Assembly (NCBI GenBank): GCA_965218625.1
Contig: CBDCLG010000020.1
Location: 1-64,000, forward strand
Origin: Bin5 sp965218625
GTDB taxonomy: Bacteria; Chloroflexota; Anaerolineae; Caldilineales; Caldilineaceae
DNA length: 64,000 bases
Direction: 5' to 3'
The notes under the pieces are model-generated. The model had not been told where the DNA came from. It saw only the letters and a list, made by a program, of their open reading frames with translations, and did not search any database. Of this stretch, positions 49,551-59,049 are shown piece after piece; within the stretch, counting starts at the first letter, position 1, and each line of letters opens with the position of its first letter. Made by a program: the position numbers and the translations under genes.

Positions 49551-50915
49551 ATGTTTCTGACAATCGTATCCTTTTTCCTCCTCTTGGGCGTCCTGATTTT
49601 CTTCCATGAGCTGGGGCACTATCTGGTAGCGCGACGAAACGGAATCGAAGTTGAAGAGTTCGGCGTATTCGGCTTTCCCCCCCGTCTGATCAAGCTCTTT
49701 ACTTACGATGGCACGGTGTTTTCTATCAACGCTATCCCCTTCGGCGCCTTTGTGCGGATGAAGGGGGAGGACATGGCAGACATCAGCCCTGGCTCCTTCA
49801 ACGCCGCGCGCGGGCGGGGCCGGGTCCTAACCCTACTCGCCGGGCCGGCGATGAATCTGCTGCTCGCCATCTTCTTCTCAATTGCAAGCATCTTTTCCGG
49901 CTTCCCAGCAGGGGCTGCCCACCCTCGCCTGGGCCAAATCCCATCAGACACATCCTTTATGGGAGCTGCGATTGAGCCGAACGACACCCTCATCCGCCTG
50001 AACGGACGTCCAGTTTACATCGACGTGCGCAGCGGAGAACTCCTGAACCAAAAGCGGCGCCATTCGCCAATCGTAGCCGAGGTCGGTACAGTCGTAATCC
50101 TTCGTGATCAGGGACTGATCACTATGCAGGTTCCCTTCGCGACACAAGATGACCTTGAGCGCCTCTTGGCAGAGCAGCCCTCCGACGCCGCCCTGTTGAC
50201 CAGGATTACCCAGGTCGCTCCCGGCAGCCCGGCAGAGGAAGCAGGAATGCTGCCAGGCGATCTCTTTTACGCGGTGAAAGGTGAGGTCGTGACAGCCGAA
50301 CACGGCCTGAGCGACATCGTACGGGAGCATCTGGGCCAGACGATTACCGTCACATTATTGCGCGGCGATCAACTCCTCACGCGCCAGGTTTTGGCTCGAC
50401 AGGATCCGCCGCCGGGCCAGGGCGCAATGGGCGTCGGCATAAGCGGCGTGCTGATGCTGGTTACGCTGCCGTTCCTTCAGAGCATTTGGCTCGGAATTGT
50501 CAGCATTTTCGACTACCTCGAGGCGATCATTTCACTGCCCATGATGCTGATCGCAGGGCAACTGGCGCCTCAGGATGCAGCGCTGTCAGGCCCGGTAGGA
50601 ATTGCCCAACTTGTGGGCGGCGCCGTTAGCGCAACCGCAGATACCGGACTGTGGTTCCCCGTCTGGCAATTGGCTGCAATTATCAGCGCCGGCCTCGCAA
50701 TCGCAAATCTACTGCCAATTCCTGCGCTGGATGGCGGCCGTCTGCTGTTTATACTCATAGAAAAGCTGCGCGGCCGTCGCATTGCCCCAGAAAAGGAAGG
50801 AGTAATTCATCTGGTCGGTTTCATACTCCTGTTGGGGCTGATGGTAGTCATCACCATCAATGATATTCGCTCGGGCCCGCAAGGCATTGACTGGTTCCAC
50901 CTGCTGGGTCAATGA
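49551..50915 (+). CDS. rseP: Site-2-type intramembrane zinc metalloprotease
   Basis: 454 residues. HELGH (His19, Glu20, His23) in the first membrane helix and NLLPIPALDGGR in the C-terminal helix form the zinc site; a PDZ domain lies at about 220-285 (VAPGSPAEEAGMLPGDLFYAV). RseP-type proteases cleave anti-sigma factors or remnant signal peptides within the membrane. A GGAG site precedes ATG 49551. It has its own promoter and a long folded leader, unlike the tightly packed genes downstream. Confidence 0.9.
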   Translation: MFLTIVSFFLLLGVLIFFHELGHYLVARRNGIEVEEFGVFGFPPRLIKLFTYDGTVFSINAIPFGAFVRMKGEDMADISPGSFNAARGRGRVLTLLAGPAMNLLLAIFFSIASIFSGFPAGAAHPRLGQIPSDTSFMGAAIEPNDTLIRLNGRPVYIDVRSGELLNQKRRHSPIVAEVGTVVILRDQGLITMQVPFATQDDLERLLAEQPSDAALLTRITQVAPGSPAEEAGMLPGDLFYAVKGEVVTAEHGLSDIVREHLGQTITVTLLRGDQLLTRQVLARQDPPPGQGAMGVGISGVLMLVTLPFLQSIWLGIVSIFDYLEAIISLPMMLIAGQLAPQDAALSGPVGIAQLVGGAVSATADTGLWFPVWQLAAIISAGLAIANLLPIPALDGGRLLFILIEKLRGRRIAPEKEGVIHLVGFILLLGLMVVITINDIRSGPQGIDWFHLLGQ

Positions 50916-50966
50916 CAACGCTGACATATCCTGTCTCCCCCTTTAGTGTAGTACCGTGCGGGAAAA

Positions 50967-51938
50967 ATGGCTTTCGATGAAACCGGGCTATCGGACGACG
51001 GTACCGATAGATTCATTCCAGCCCAACCGGAAAACAGACCGCCCGCACAGACCCCTTCCTGGGGCGCGAAACGCTGCCCCGCCTGCCAAGCCTCTGTACT
51101 GCATAACCAGATCGTCTGCGCCGAATGCGGCACAAGGCTGGCGCCGCGCATTACAAGAATCCGCTGTCTCCGCTGCCGCAAGCGCGCTACCTCCGACCAT
51201 GTGATCTGCCCGAACTGCGGCCGCCAACTGCGGGCAGCCCCTTCCCGGCTTCTGACCATGGGAGCGCCGGCTCTGCTGTTGGGCGCGCTGGCCATTACGC
51301 TCATCGCACGCGACGCGCCCTCGTTCCTGCGAGACAACGACAGCCTGCCACTCATCCAGAACTTCGAAATCACACCGGTTGTGGCCGACAGCGAGCCTAA
51401 CGTTAGGCCCGCGCGCGATAGTCTGGCGCCCGCGGTCGTGCAGAGCGGTGTCGGTCAGGCCGCCGGCTCGTCTTCCGAAAACGGGGCTTCCCCATCCGGC
51501 GCGCTTCCGACCCTTTCCCCAACTCCGCAAGAATCTGACTCGCCAGCCGCGGGAACGCAGGCCGATGATTCCGTCAATCAAGCGACGGCTACACCGGCGG
51601 CACAGGCGATGCAGCCCGCCGAGACTCCCACGGCTGTAGTCGAAGAGGCTGTTGTGACACCGTCGCCAACGCCCTCGGCGACTGCCTTAGAGACCCCAAC
51701 TCCTGCCCCATTGCTGATAACCTATACCATACAGGCGGGCGACATTCCAGCTGATATTGCTAGAAACTTTGGTATCAGTACGGCCGAACTGATGGAAGCC
51801 AACAACATGTCCGATGCGGAAGCAAGAAACCTGCAGCCGGGGCAGGAGATCGTAGTCCCCTTCCGGGCCCAGGCAACGGCGACGCATACACCTACGGCTA
51901 CGCCCGCGGCCACCGCGACCGCGACGCCGCCCGGATAG
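50967..51938 (+). CDS. Double zinc-ribbon, single-span LysM protein
   Basis: 323 residues. Two zinc ribbons in the N-terminal 100 residues (CPAC/CAEC and CLRC/CPNC), then one membrane helix (about 97-115, LTMGAPALLLGALAITLIA), a long Ser/Pro/Thr/Ala linker and a LysM-like domain (about 253-300, YTIQAGDIPADIARNFGIS to LQPGQEIVVPF), ending in a Thr/Ala tail. The topology suggests cytosolic ribbons and an outside peptidoglycan-binding LysM, a possible signal across the membrane. It lies 52 bases after rseP and could be its partner or substrate, which is inference. Confidence 0.75.
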   Translation: MAFDETGLSDDGTDRFIPAQPENRPPAQTPSWGAKRCPACQASVLHNQIVCAECGTRLAPRITRIRCLRCRKRATSDHVICPNCGRQLRAAPSRLLTMGAPALLLGALAITLIARDAPSFLRDNDSLPLIQNFEITPVVADSEPNVRPARDSLAPAVVQSGVGQAAGSSSENGASPSGALPTLSPTPQESDSPAAGTQADDSVNQATATPAAQAMQPAETPTAVVEEAVVTPSPTPSATALETPTPAPLLITYTIQAGDIPADIARNFGISTAELMEANNMSDAEARNLQPGQEIVVPFRAQATATHTPTATPAATATATPPG

Positions 51939-52073
51939 CAAACAGGTTTCGCGCACAACCCTGTATCTGTTCATCTGGCGACAGACCGAAAGTGGTATAT
52001 AATCTGAACGGCCCACCCGAACCATGACGATCCGACACCCGATAGATTGCGATTTCCCTGTGTGAGGCAGCAA

Positions 52074-53099
52074 GTGAGCAACCCGGCCCGGCCGCTAAAA
52101 GGCGCGCAAACCCAACCAGGCCCGGCAAGTTCTGTCGAAATTCTGTTGGCCCAACTGCAGGAGGATGGCGTGCCCCCCCAAAGTCAGGACCTGGCCGTCC
52201 TTTCCGACCTGAGCCTGCCAGACTTGCAGCGCGTGCGGGAGGCGTGGACAACGATAGAGGACGCCAGTCGACTTCGTGTCGTGCAATCGCTGGTGGATGA
52301 AAGCGTCGACAACATCCATCTCCAATTGGGACGGATTCTTCGCCTGGCCCTGAGCGACCCGCTACCCGACGTCCGCATCCTGGCGGTCCGGGGGCTGTGG
52401 GAGGACAGGGAGGCCGATCTTGTTGGACCACTGATCCAGATGCTTAACAACGATCCCTACGACACAGTGCGCGCCGCCGCGGCCGAAGCGCTTGGCGCGT
52501 TCGTGCTCGCAGGCGAGTTGGACGAACTCTCTCCAGCGCTGGCGATGCGCGCCGAGGACGCTCTTCTCGCTGTCCTGCACGCGGAAATGGAGCCGCTTAT
52601 CGTCCAGGCCTGCGCACTGGAAAGCATCGCCTTTTCAGGAGAGACCGGTGTACGCGAGCTCATCGAAGACTGCTACTATTCTCGCTACAAAGAGATGCGG
52701 GTTGCAGCATTGCGTGCCATGGGGCGTAGCGCAGACGTCCGCTGGCGCTCCACGGTTCAGTCCGAACTGGAAAGCCCTGAAGCGGAGATGCGGGCCGCCG
52801 CGGCCAGAGCCTGCGGTCAACTCGAGGCCTATGACGCGCTCGAGGCACTTATCGAGCTCCTGAACGACGACTACAAGCCGGTGCGATTGGCCGCGATTTT
52901 CGCACTGGGACGGCTCGGTGGACGACAGGCAAGGGAATTGCTGGGCGCTATCAGTACAAGTGACGACCCCGAAGAGTCGAGTTCGGCCGCCGATGCACTG
53001 GAGGAGGCTCTCTTCTATGGAGATGCCGACGGAATCCCGTTATTTGACGAAACGCTTGAGAACAGGGAGGACGAAGCTGACGATTTGGAGGAGTGGTGA
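52074..53099 (+). CDS. HEAT-repeat protein
   Basis: 341 residues, mostly helical pairs of HEAT/PBS type, for example RILAVRGLWEDREADLVGPLIQML, AAAAEALGAFV, MRVAALRAMGRS and VRLAAIFALGRLG. HEAT scaffolds mediate protein contacts; no enzymatic motif is seen. GTG 52074 is preferred over an upstream ATG (52047) because GAGG lies just before it. The stop overlaps the next start (GTGA). Confidence 0.75.
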   Translation: MSNPARPLKGAQTQPGPASSVEILLAQLQEDGVPPQSQDLAVLSDLSLPDLQRVREAWTTIEDASRLRVVQSLVDESVDNIHLQLGRILRLALSDPLPDVRILAVRGLWEDREADLVGPLIQMLNNDPYDTVRAAAAEALGAFVLAGELDELSPALAMRAEDALLAVLHAEMEPLIVQACALESIAFSGETGVRELIEDCYYSRYKEMRVAALRAMGRSADVRWRSTVQSELESPEAEMRAAAARACGQLEAYDALEALIELLNDDYKPVRLAAIFALGRLGGRQARELLGAISTSDDPEESSSAADALEEALFYGDADGIPLFDETLENREDEADDLEEW

Positions 53100-53455
53100 A
53101 CCTGAAACTCAAACGCCTTGTGCGAACCAGCAGTTCGGAACAGTACGCCTTGTTCGACTTGGCCCAGACCGATGAAGATGACCGGCCAGCCACGATAGGC
53201 AAGCTCGATCTTCACTACACCGGTGAGGGCACCTACGGGACGATTCTGCTTTGGGACATCGCCTCCCAGAGGATGGACCCCGAACGGAGGCGGGTCTTCG
53301 TTCGTTCGCTTCTCAGCGAGCTTGTTGTCCCGATGGGCCTGCCCAATGAGTTCGTCTTCGAATTCTTTGCCCCCACCTTGGACCAGTACGAACTGTTCCA
53401 CAACCTCGACGAGGATAGCGGGGAAAAGCAGGAAGATGCAAACGCTGATAACTGA
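53096..53455 (+). CDS. Conserved-looking protein of unknown function
   Basis: 119 residues, acidic, no membrane segment. The pattern KLDLHYTGEGTYGTILLWD and SLLSELVVPMGLPNEFVFEFF looks like a compact alpha/beta fold. GTG-GTG at 53093-53098 offers two starts; 53096 overlaps the HEAT gene stop by 4 bases and GGAGG is upstream. I do not recognise the family. Its coupling to the HEAT-repeat gene suggests a physical partner. Confidence 0.65.
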   Translation: MNLKLKRLVRTSSSEQYALFDLAQTDEDDRPATIGKLDLHYTGEGTYGTILLWDIASQRMDPERRRVFVRSLLSELVVPMGLPNEFVFEFFAPTLDQYELFHNLDEDSGEKQEDANADN

Positions 53456-53505
53456 GCTTGCTAAATGCTGGGACAAATTGAAACCGCCCGATTGAATTGG
53501 ACACG

Positions 53506-54114
53506 ATGACAGACAACGAACGAGGCCGACGTAATTCCAGGAGCAGCGGTTCAAGCGCCAACTACCGGACTACCCTCAATGAGAGCGCACGCCTGTTGCG
53601 CGCCAACCGTCCCGGAGAAGCGATTGCTGTGCTGGAGCCTCTGCACGAGGACTTGCCGAACGATCCCGATATCGCCATCAATCTCGGCGGAGCGCTGATT
53701 TTGCAGCGGAAGTGGACGAAAGCAGTCAAAATCCTGAGAAAAGCCGTTGATGCATCGCCTGACAACGTACTGCTTTGGACAAACCTGGCGGCTGCATATT
53801 TGGGACGGCTCGAGACTTCCGGCCCGAAACACCAGGCACGTGCCATTCGCGCCTACGAAAAAGCCCTCTGGCTCGATCCCAGTGCCGCCAATGTCCACTA
53901 TCACCTTGGATTGATATACAAGCAGCAAGGCAATTTGAGCAGGGCTTCGGCTCTGTTCCAACGGGCTCTTGAGATCAACCCCAGCGACCGCGACGCACAA
54001 TTCTGGATGGATAAGCTTAGCGCACAACTGGTCGAGAGAGCTCGTGGCGAGGAAAGTGAAGATGGTCGAGGGCCGCGCCCGTCGGCCGAAAACGGGAACG
54101 ACTCGTCAAAATGA
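53506..54114 (+). CDS. TPR-repeat protein
   Basis: 202 residues. Four tetratricopeptide repeats are visible (about 25-175): LRANRPGEAIAVLEPLHEDLPNDP, ILQRKWTKAVKILRKAVDASPDN, ARAIRAYEKALWLDPS and YKQQGNLSRASALFQRALEINPSD. No signal peptide. ATG 53506 is taken over TTG 53497. The stop overlaps the next start (ATGA). Likely an adaptor for the membrane proteins encoded downstream. Confidence 0.8.
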   Translation: MTDNERGRRNSRSSGSSANYRTTLNESARLLRANRPGEAIAVLEPLHEDLPNDPDIAINLGGALILQRKWTKAVKILRKAVDASPDNVLLWTNLAAAYLGRLETSGPKHQARAIRAYEKALWLDPSAANVHYHLGLIYKQQGNLSRASALFQRALEINPSDRDAQFWMDKLSAQLVERARGEESEDGRGPRPSAENGNDSSK

Positions 54115-55406
54115 CAGCAGACCCGTCGGTATCGCAGACAGCCGCCGCCGATACAACGCCCGCAACCCAATCGCATCCGCTGCCGCGCTGGCGCGAACGG
54201 CCGGAGCGCGTAGCCTGGATCGTGCTGTTGGGCTCGTTTGCCCTCCTTCTCATTGTGTTGATCGGAATCCCCCTGGGTTTGCGCAATCTCTACCACTCGG
54301 CCGCGGTAAGACAGTCCCTTCGATTCGAAACGACCATCGGGACGGTTCTCCTTTACCCACCGCGTTCCGACCAACCGATTGCCCTGACCGGCAGGCGCGA
54401 TGGCATCGGAGAAGGCAGCCGCCTGGAAACAAGAGGCGCAGCGACGCAAGGTGCACTTGGCCTTCCTTTGACTAGCCAGAGCGATAAACTGATGGGAACA
54501 ATCCTCCTCTATCCCAACACATCTCTCGAAATCTTGCGTAGCCGACGCCCCTACTTTGCCGGCAGCAATCAACCGTACACCGTGCGCGTCCGCCTCCGAG
54601 AAGGACAGGTGCGGCTTTTCACAAAGAGCTCAATTGATCGTCAGGTTGAAGTCCAGATTGAGACTCCGCACGGCGAAGCCCTCCTGGAGGAAGGAAATTA
54701 CGCCCTCCTGGTCAACGCAGAAGGCACCGAAGTCGTTGTCAAACAGGGGCTGGCCAGAATCTCCCAGCCCGAACAGGACGCAATTGTGATTGAACCCGGT
54801 CTTCGCTCCTGGTTGCTGGAGGACGGAACAACCTTGCCTCCTGTTCCTGCCGAACACAACCTGCTGCGAGACGGTGCACTCAACGGCCCGATTGGACAGG
54901 ATTGGGTAGACTACTTCGATCCCCCCTATACAACGCCCGGCACGGTAGCATTTCTCGAACAGGACGGGCGGCAGGTGGCCCGCTTTTATCGCATTGGGGA
55001 AGACGGTATTCATACTGAAGTGGGCATTCGCCAGGTTGTCGACGAAGCCGTCCATAGCTACGATTCCCTTGTCATCAGACTCGACGTAAAACTGAATTGG
55101 CAGACTCTGGCAGGCGCCGGCGAGAAAAGTTCTGAGTTTCCCTTGCGCGTCGAAATCACCTATACGGACATATACTCAAAAGTAGAAACGTGGGGCTGGG
55201 GCTTTTATAACACCGACCCAAGACCCGACTACCCGCTATTTGGCGGAGAACAGATTGATCTATTCACTTGGCATTCCTTTGAATCCGGCAACTTAATTGA
55301 AGAGCTTGAAGCAACGCGTCCGGCGCGCATCGACAGCATCCGAATCTATGCCAGCGGGTGGAACTACGAGGCATTGGCCAGCGACGTGGGGCTGATTGTC
55401 GAATGA
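54111..55406 (+). CDS. Single-pass membrane protein with FecR-like domain
   Basis: 431 residues. Short cytosolic N-terminus, one membrane helix (about 35-57, AWIVLLGSFALLLIVLIGIPLGL), then an extracytoplasmic beta-rich part. Residues about 75-235 follow the FecR pattern (LLYPNTSLEILRSRRPYF, YTVRVRLREGQVRLFTKS, ALLEEGNYALLVNAEGTEVVVKQG). The rest resembles a carbohydrate-binding jelly roll (NLLRDGALNGPIGQDWVDY). FecR domains transmit envelope signals to sigma factors or bind surface glycans; no sigma factor is adjacent. Coupled by ATGA at both ends to the TPR and glycosyltransferase genes. Confidence 0.65.
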   Translation: MTADPSVSQTAAADTTPATQSHPLPRWRERPERVAWIVLLGSFALLLIVLIGIPLGLRNLYHSAAVRQSLRFETTIGTVLLYPPRSDQPIALTGRRDGIGEGSRLETRGAATQGALGLPLTSQSDKLMGTILLYPNTSLEILRSRRPYFAGSNQPYTVRVRLREGQVRLFTKSSIDRQVEVQIETPHGEALLEEGNYALLVNAEGTEVVVKQGLARISQPEQDAIVIEPGLRSWLLEDGTTLPPVPAEHNLLRDGALNGPIGQDWVDYFDPPYTTPGTVAFLEQDGRQVARFYRIGEDGIHTEVGIRQVVDEAVHSYDSLVIRLDVKLNWQTLAGAGEKSSEFPLRVEITYTDIYSKVETWGWGFYNTDPRPDYPLFGGEQIDLFTWHSFESGNLIEELEATRPARIDSIRIYASGWNYEALASDVGLIVE

Positions 55407-57175
55407 CGCGTTGGCGAAAGTACGGTCGACCTGGCTGGCTGGCTGCAACGGTCAGCCTTTTTCTTTCCCTCGCCTCCTACCAGCTGGGACTCCCCGGACT
55501 CCACTACGATGAAGCCAAAGAGGCGGGCGTCAATGCAATGGAGTTGCTCCATCGCGCGCCGGTAACCGCGTTTCGCAGCGCAACCGTTTCGTTTTTCGGG
55601 ACGGACTTGCCCTTGATGGTGCAGGATTACATCGGGGCCTTGAACGTCTACCTGGCTGTGCCCATTCTGGCAATAACCGGCGTCGGAGTGCCCAATCTGC
55701 GATTGCTGCCGCTCCTTCTCGCTGTTCTCGGCCTGCTGGCGCTCGAACGCACGATTTCAGAGTGGCTGGCCTTTTGCGACCGCAGCCCCGCGCCCACCGC
55801 ACCAATCGCTCCCGCCGCCCTCGCTTGTCTGACTTTGTTGGCCGCCGCACCGAGCTTCGTCTTCTGGCAGCGACAAGGCATTTTCGTAACAAACGCCACC
55901 TTTCCTCTCACCTTCGCCTGTATGTGGCAATCCATCCGCTGGCTGCGCCTGGGGCAAGCTCGCAACCTGATCCTGGCCGCCCTTTGTGCCGGGTTGGCTC
56001 TTTACGCCAAACTGCTGGCCGCCTGGATCATACTGCCGTTCAGCCTGGCGTGCGCCGGATGGTGGCTATGGCAACGCCCCAGCGCTCCCCACCAATCCAA
56101 CCAACGGGAAAAACCGTTTGGCCGCCCGCATTTGCTGTTTCTCCCCGCTGCTCTCGCCTTCCTGCTTCCTCTGACCCCCTTTTTCCTCTTCAACATCCAA
56201 ACCGGGGGTACACTGTCTTCCATTACCCAAAATATCGGCAGCAGCTACTACGGCGTAAACAACGCTGCCATCCTGTCCAATGCGACCTTGCGCTGGCAAC
56301 AGTTGGTCCAGACTCTATCCGGCAGTCACTTCTGGTATCTCGGTGCGGTCCACCAAAGTCCTATCGCGCCCTGGTTGGCGCTGGCGTCGCCGGCCGCAGT
56401 CCTGGCGCGTCCCAATGGCCGCCGCATGGTCGGACCGCCGCTCCTTCTACTGATCATGGCGTTCGCCTTCAGCCTCTTCACAATAAGCGACCTGTTTGTC
56501 ACACACTACGCGCTTCTGCACCCGTTGGCAGTTGCCGTGACAAGCTTGGCTCTGTGCGAACTTTGGCGATGGTTCGCCTCCTACGAACGGACTGAGTCGG
56601 GGAAGGCAATTCCTGACCATGGTCACGGTTGGCGTTGGACTGCGCTCCGGCATTCGCTGTCAGGTCGCCCGCCATTCCACCACCTCGCCCAGGCGCCGGC
56701 GCTTCGACTTCTCCTCGCGCTCCTCGTCAGCGCTTGTTTCCTGCTCGATCTGCGGGCGACAATGGCCTATCACACGGCTCTGTCCCGCAGTGGCGGGCTG
56801 GTAGATCACTCGGACGCCACCTACCACCTCGCCTTCGATCTTCGCTACAGCGGGCTGGGCGCGCCGATCGTGTTGGATTGGGGCATAGAGGCCCCGATCC
56901 GCTTTCTGAGCGCAGGTACCGTTTCGCCGATTGAAGTTTTCGGTTACGCTTCCCTCCTTGAGCCTGACGAGGCCTTTGACCTGCGAATTGAGCCTTTCCT
57001 GGACAACGCAAACAATGTCTATTTGCTGAGAACACCGGGGAACGAACTGTTCCAGGGACGCCGCGCCGCTTTCCAACGCCTGGTTGAGGAGAGGAACGGC
57101 CACCTGCAACGGGAGCGGGTGTATGCCCAACGCGACGGCACTCCGTTGTACGAGCGCTGGCGGGTGTCTTACTGA
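55403..57175 (+). CDS. GT-C family membrane glycosyltransferase (GT39/PMT-like)
   Basis: 590 residues with about eleven hydrophobic helices. The first periplasmic loop has GLHYDEAKEAG, the acidic pair used by GT-C enzymes that take sugars from polyprenyl-phosphate donors. The C-terminal third is soluble and probably outside. ATG 55403 overlaps the stop of the FecR-like gene. It probably glycosylates a surface protein or lipid; the acceptor is unknown. The Thr/Pro-rich LysM protein and the FecR-like protein of the same block are possible targets, which is inference. Confidence 0.7.
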   Translation: MTRWRKYGRPGWLAATVSLFLSLASYQLGLPGLHYDEAKEAGVNAMELLHRAPVTAFRSATVSFFGTDLPLMVQDYIGALNVYLAVPILAITGVGVPNLRLLPLLLAVLGLLALERTISEWLAFCDRSPAPTAPIAPAALACLTLLAAAPSFVFWQRQGIFVTNATFPLTFACMWQSIRWLRLGQARNLILAALCAGLALYAKLLAAWIILPFSLACAGWWLWQRPSAPHQSNQREKPFGRPHLLFLPAALAFLLPLTPFFLFNIQTGGTLSSITQNIGSSYYGVNNAAILSNATLRWQQLVQTLSGSHFWYLGAVHQSPIAPWLALASPAAVLARPNGRRMVGPPLLLLIMAFAFSLFTISDLFVTHYALLHPLAVAVTSLALCELWRWFASYERTESGKAIPDHGHGWRWTALRHSLSGRPPFHHLAQAPALRLLLALLVSACFLLDLRATMAYHTALSRSGGLVDHSDATYHLAFDLRYSGLGAPIVLDWGIEAPIRFLSAGTVSPIEVFGYASLLEPDEAFDLRIEPFLDNANNVYLLRTPGNELFQGRRAAFQRLVEERNGHLQRERVYAQRDGTPLYERWRVSY

Positions 57176-57246
57176 GTCTGTTGAGTTGATCGCACTATGG
57201 TGCTAAGATGTAAACACGAAAACGTGCATTTCCTGACGGGCGAACA

Positions 57247-58278
57247 ATGTACAGGCACATCTCTTCCGGCCTGAGCGGGAGCGAAAAGGACGTCGCTCCC
57301 GCCCAGCCATTGCGAACCGCCAAAGTAGCCGTCGACCTCTTCCGAGTGACGGCCCAAATGGGGCGGATGCGAGCAGTTCCTGCGCTGCTTACACCGGTCT
57401 TGTGGGCCGCGGCAACCGCGCGCTGGCAGGTTGAAACTGTCAGCATCTGGCGGGCCCTGGCTCTGCTGTTCAGCTTCGGCGCGCTGGCGCTGGCATGCAA
57501 CTTCCTGGGCGCCTACGTGGACTACAGGCGCCATTCAAACTTCGACGCACTGTCCCATGCCCCTGAAAACGAATACAAGCCTCCTGTGCAGACCCGCACC
57601 CTGCTCTTCGACGGGTACGACTGGATGCAACAGGGTCTCTTGCGCGCAGCGACCTTTCTCAGCCTCGGTTTGATGGCAGGGACAATCTTCGCGCTGGCGG
57701 CGCTCTGGCTGGGCTTCTTCGTCGGATGGCCCTTCTGGTTCTTCGCTCTGATCAGCGGCCTGATGTGCGGCGCCTCTATCTGGCCGAACATCCGCTACGC
57801 CCGCAGACTGTGGTGGCTCGGCGACATCTCCTTTTGGCTGGGAATGGGCGTCCTTCCACTGCTGGCGACCTACTTCGCCCTTACCGGCGCCGTGACCCGC
57901 CCCCTTCTTTGGATTGCATTCGCACCGTCCACTTTTGCCTGGCTCGCCTACCTTTCCTACTCATTCTATAGCTGGCACAGGGACTGGCGGATTCGAAGAC
58001 GCACTCTGGTCGTTGTCTTCGGGCCCGAACGCGGCCTCGACATCGCGGCAATTGTCTCCGTCGTCGGATTTGTCGCCCTGATTCTGCTGATGGCGACCGG
58101 CGCAGTCCCTGTTTGGACAATTCTCGTCCTGGGCGCTTTCCCCCTCTTCCTCAGGGCATTCGCCCGCGGGCGCGTCTGGCCTTTCTCCAGACAGGCTGGC
58201 ATTGCAACAGTAGAAAACGCTATCAACGGGGTGATCTTAGCCGGACTGCTGTGGCTGATTCCCCTATGGCTCGCTTGA
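57247..58278 (+). CDS. UbiA/MenA-like prenyltransferase family membrane protein
   Basis: 343 residues, about eight membrane helices after a 35-residue soluble start. The first Asp-rich motif is degenerate: CNFLGAYVDYRRHSNFDAL keeps an N-x7-D-x7-D arrangement instead of NDxxDxxxD. The second loop contains SFYSWHRDWRIRRRT without clear aspartates. This may be an altered-specificity or inactive relative of MenA. It is distinct in sequence from the UbiA homologue at 8035. Confidence 0.55.
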   Translation: MYRHISSGLSGSEKDVAPAQPLRTAKVAVDLFRVTAQMGRMRAVPALLTPVLWAAATARWQVETVSIWRALALLFSFGALALACNFLGAYVDYRRHSNFDALSHAPENEYKPPVQTRTLLFDGYDWMQQGLLRAATFLSLGLMAGTIFALAALWLGFFVGWPFWFFALISGLMCGASIWPNIRYARRLWWLGDISFWLGMGVLPLLATYFALTGAVTRPLLWIAFAPSTFAWLAYLSYSFYSWHRDWRIRRRTLVVVFGPERGLDIAAIVSVVGFVALILLMATGAVPVWTILVLGAFPLFLRAFARGRVWPFSRQAGIATVENAINGVILAGLLWLIPLWLA

Positions 58279-58476
58279 CGGCAACGCGGCTGCGTTTGCC
58301 ACCGCCAACAGGAAATTCCGGGCACCCCAGGCCGCAGTATCGACCTGTCCAGCTACCAGCCGGGACGGATCTGCTACCTACTTGACCGACCCTTTCACAT
58401 TGCGGACGACGGCATGTAATCGTGTCCCGCCGAGTGCAGCAAGAAGCTCGACCTCAACTTTTTCCTGCTTCGATTC

Positions 58477-59001
58477 ATGGCAGAACTAACCCGTAAAGAG
58501 TTCTATGACCTGGCTGACCAATGCCGTGAACGAGCGCTGGAGCTGGCCCGCTTTGACCAGAACAGGGTCAACCGACATCAATGCCGCCAGTTCAACTCGT
58601 GGTTGGCCAGGCTGAAGACATACGACCAGCTGGCGCCCGGCCTGCAGGATGTCAGCGCAGCACGCCCCATCACCCGCTATGACCTGATGATAGGCGCCTT
58701 CCTGCTCTGGCTCGTTTCGCTTCTATTTCTGAGGGAACAACTGGGGATTGCGGGGACACGGATTCTGGCCTTCAGTATGTGGGGGCTGGTCATTCTCCTC
58801 TACTTTCTGCCCGAATCCCTCTACGGCACGACGGTTGAACTGTTGGAAGCGAAAGTCCTTCGTGTTGTCGAGACCTTGGAAACGCTGCTGGTCTCGCAGG
58901 AAATGGAGGTCACCGAGGCCGTCTTCTTCAAAATCAAAGAAAACCTGAACACCGCCCGCCGCGAGCTCCGCCAGCAGATTCATCTCGCCCACAGCCGCTG
59001 A
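58477..59001 (+). CDS. Two-helix membrane protein of unknown function
   Basis: 174 residues: a soluble helical N-terminus (about 1-65), two membrane helices (about 72-86 and 92-112), and a C-terminal amphipathic helix or coiled coil (about 118-170, LLEAKVLRVVETLETLLVSQ). I do not recognise the family. It lies 198 bases after the UbiA-like gene with nothing identified in the gap. Confidence 0.6.
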   Translation: MAELTRKEFYDLADQCRERALELARFDQNRVNRHQCRQFNSWLARLKTYDQLAPGLQDVSAARPITRYDLMIGAFLLWLVSLLFLREQLGIAGTRILAFSMWGLVILLYFLPESLYGTTVELLEAKVLRVVETLETLLVSQEMEVTEAVFFKIKENLNTARRELRQQIHLAHSR

Positions 59002-59049
59002 CTGCTCAGTTCCAAGTGACGCCTCGCCAAACGTGTTACATCCACATTC

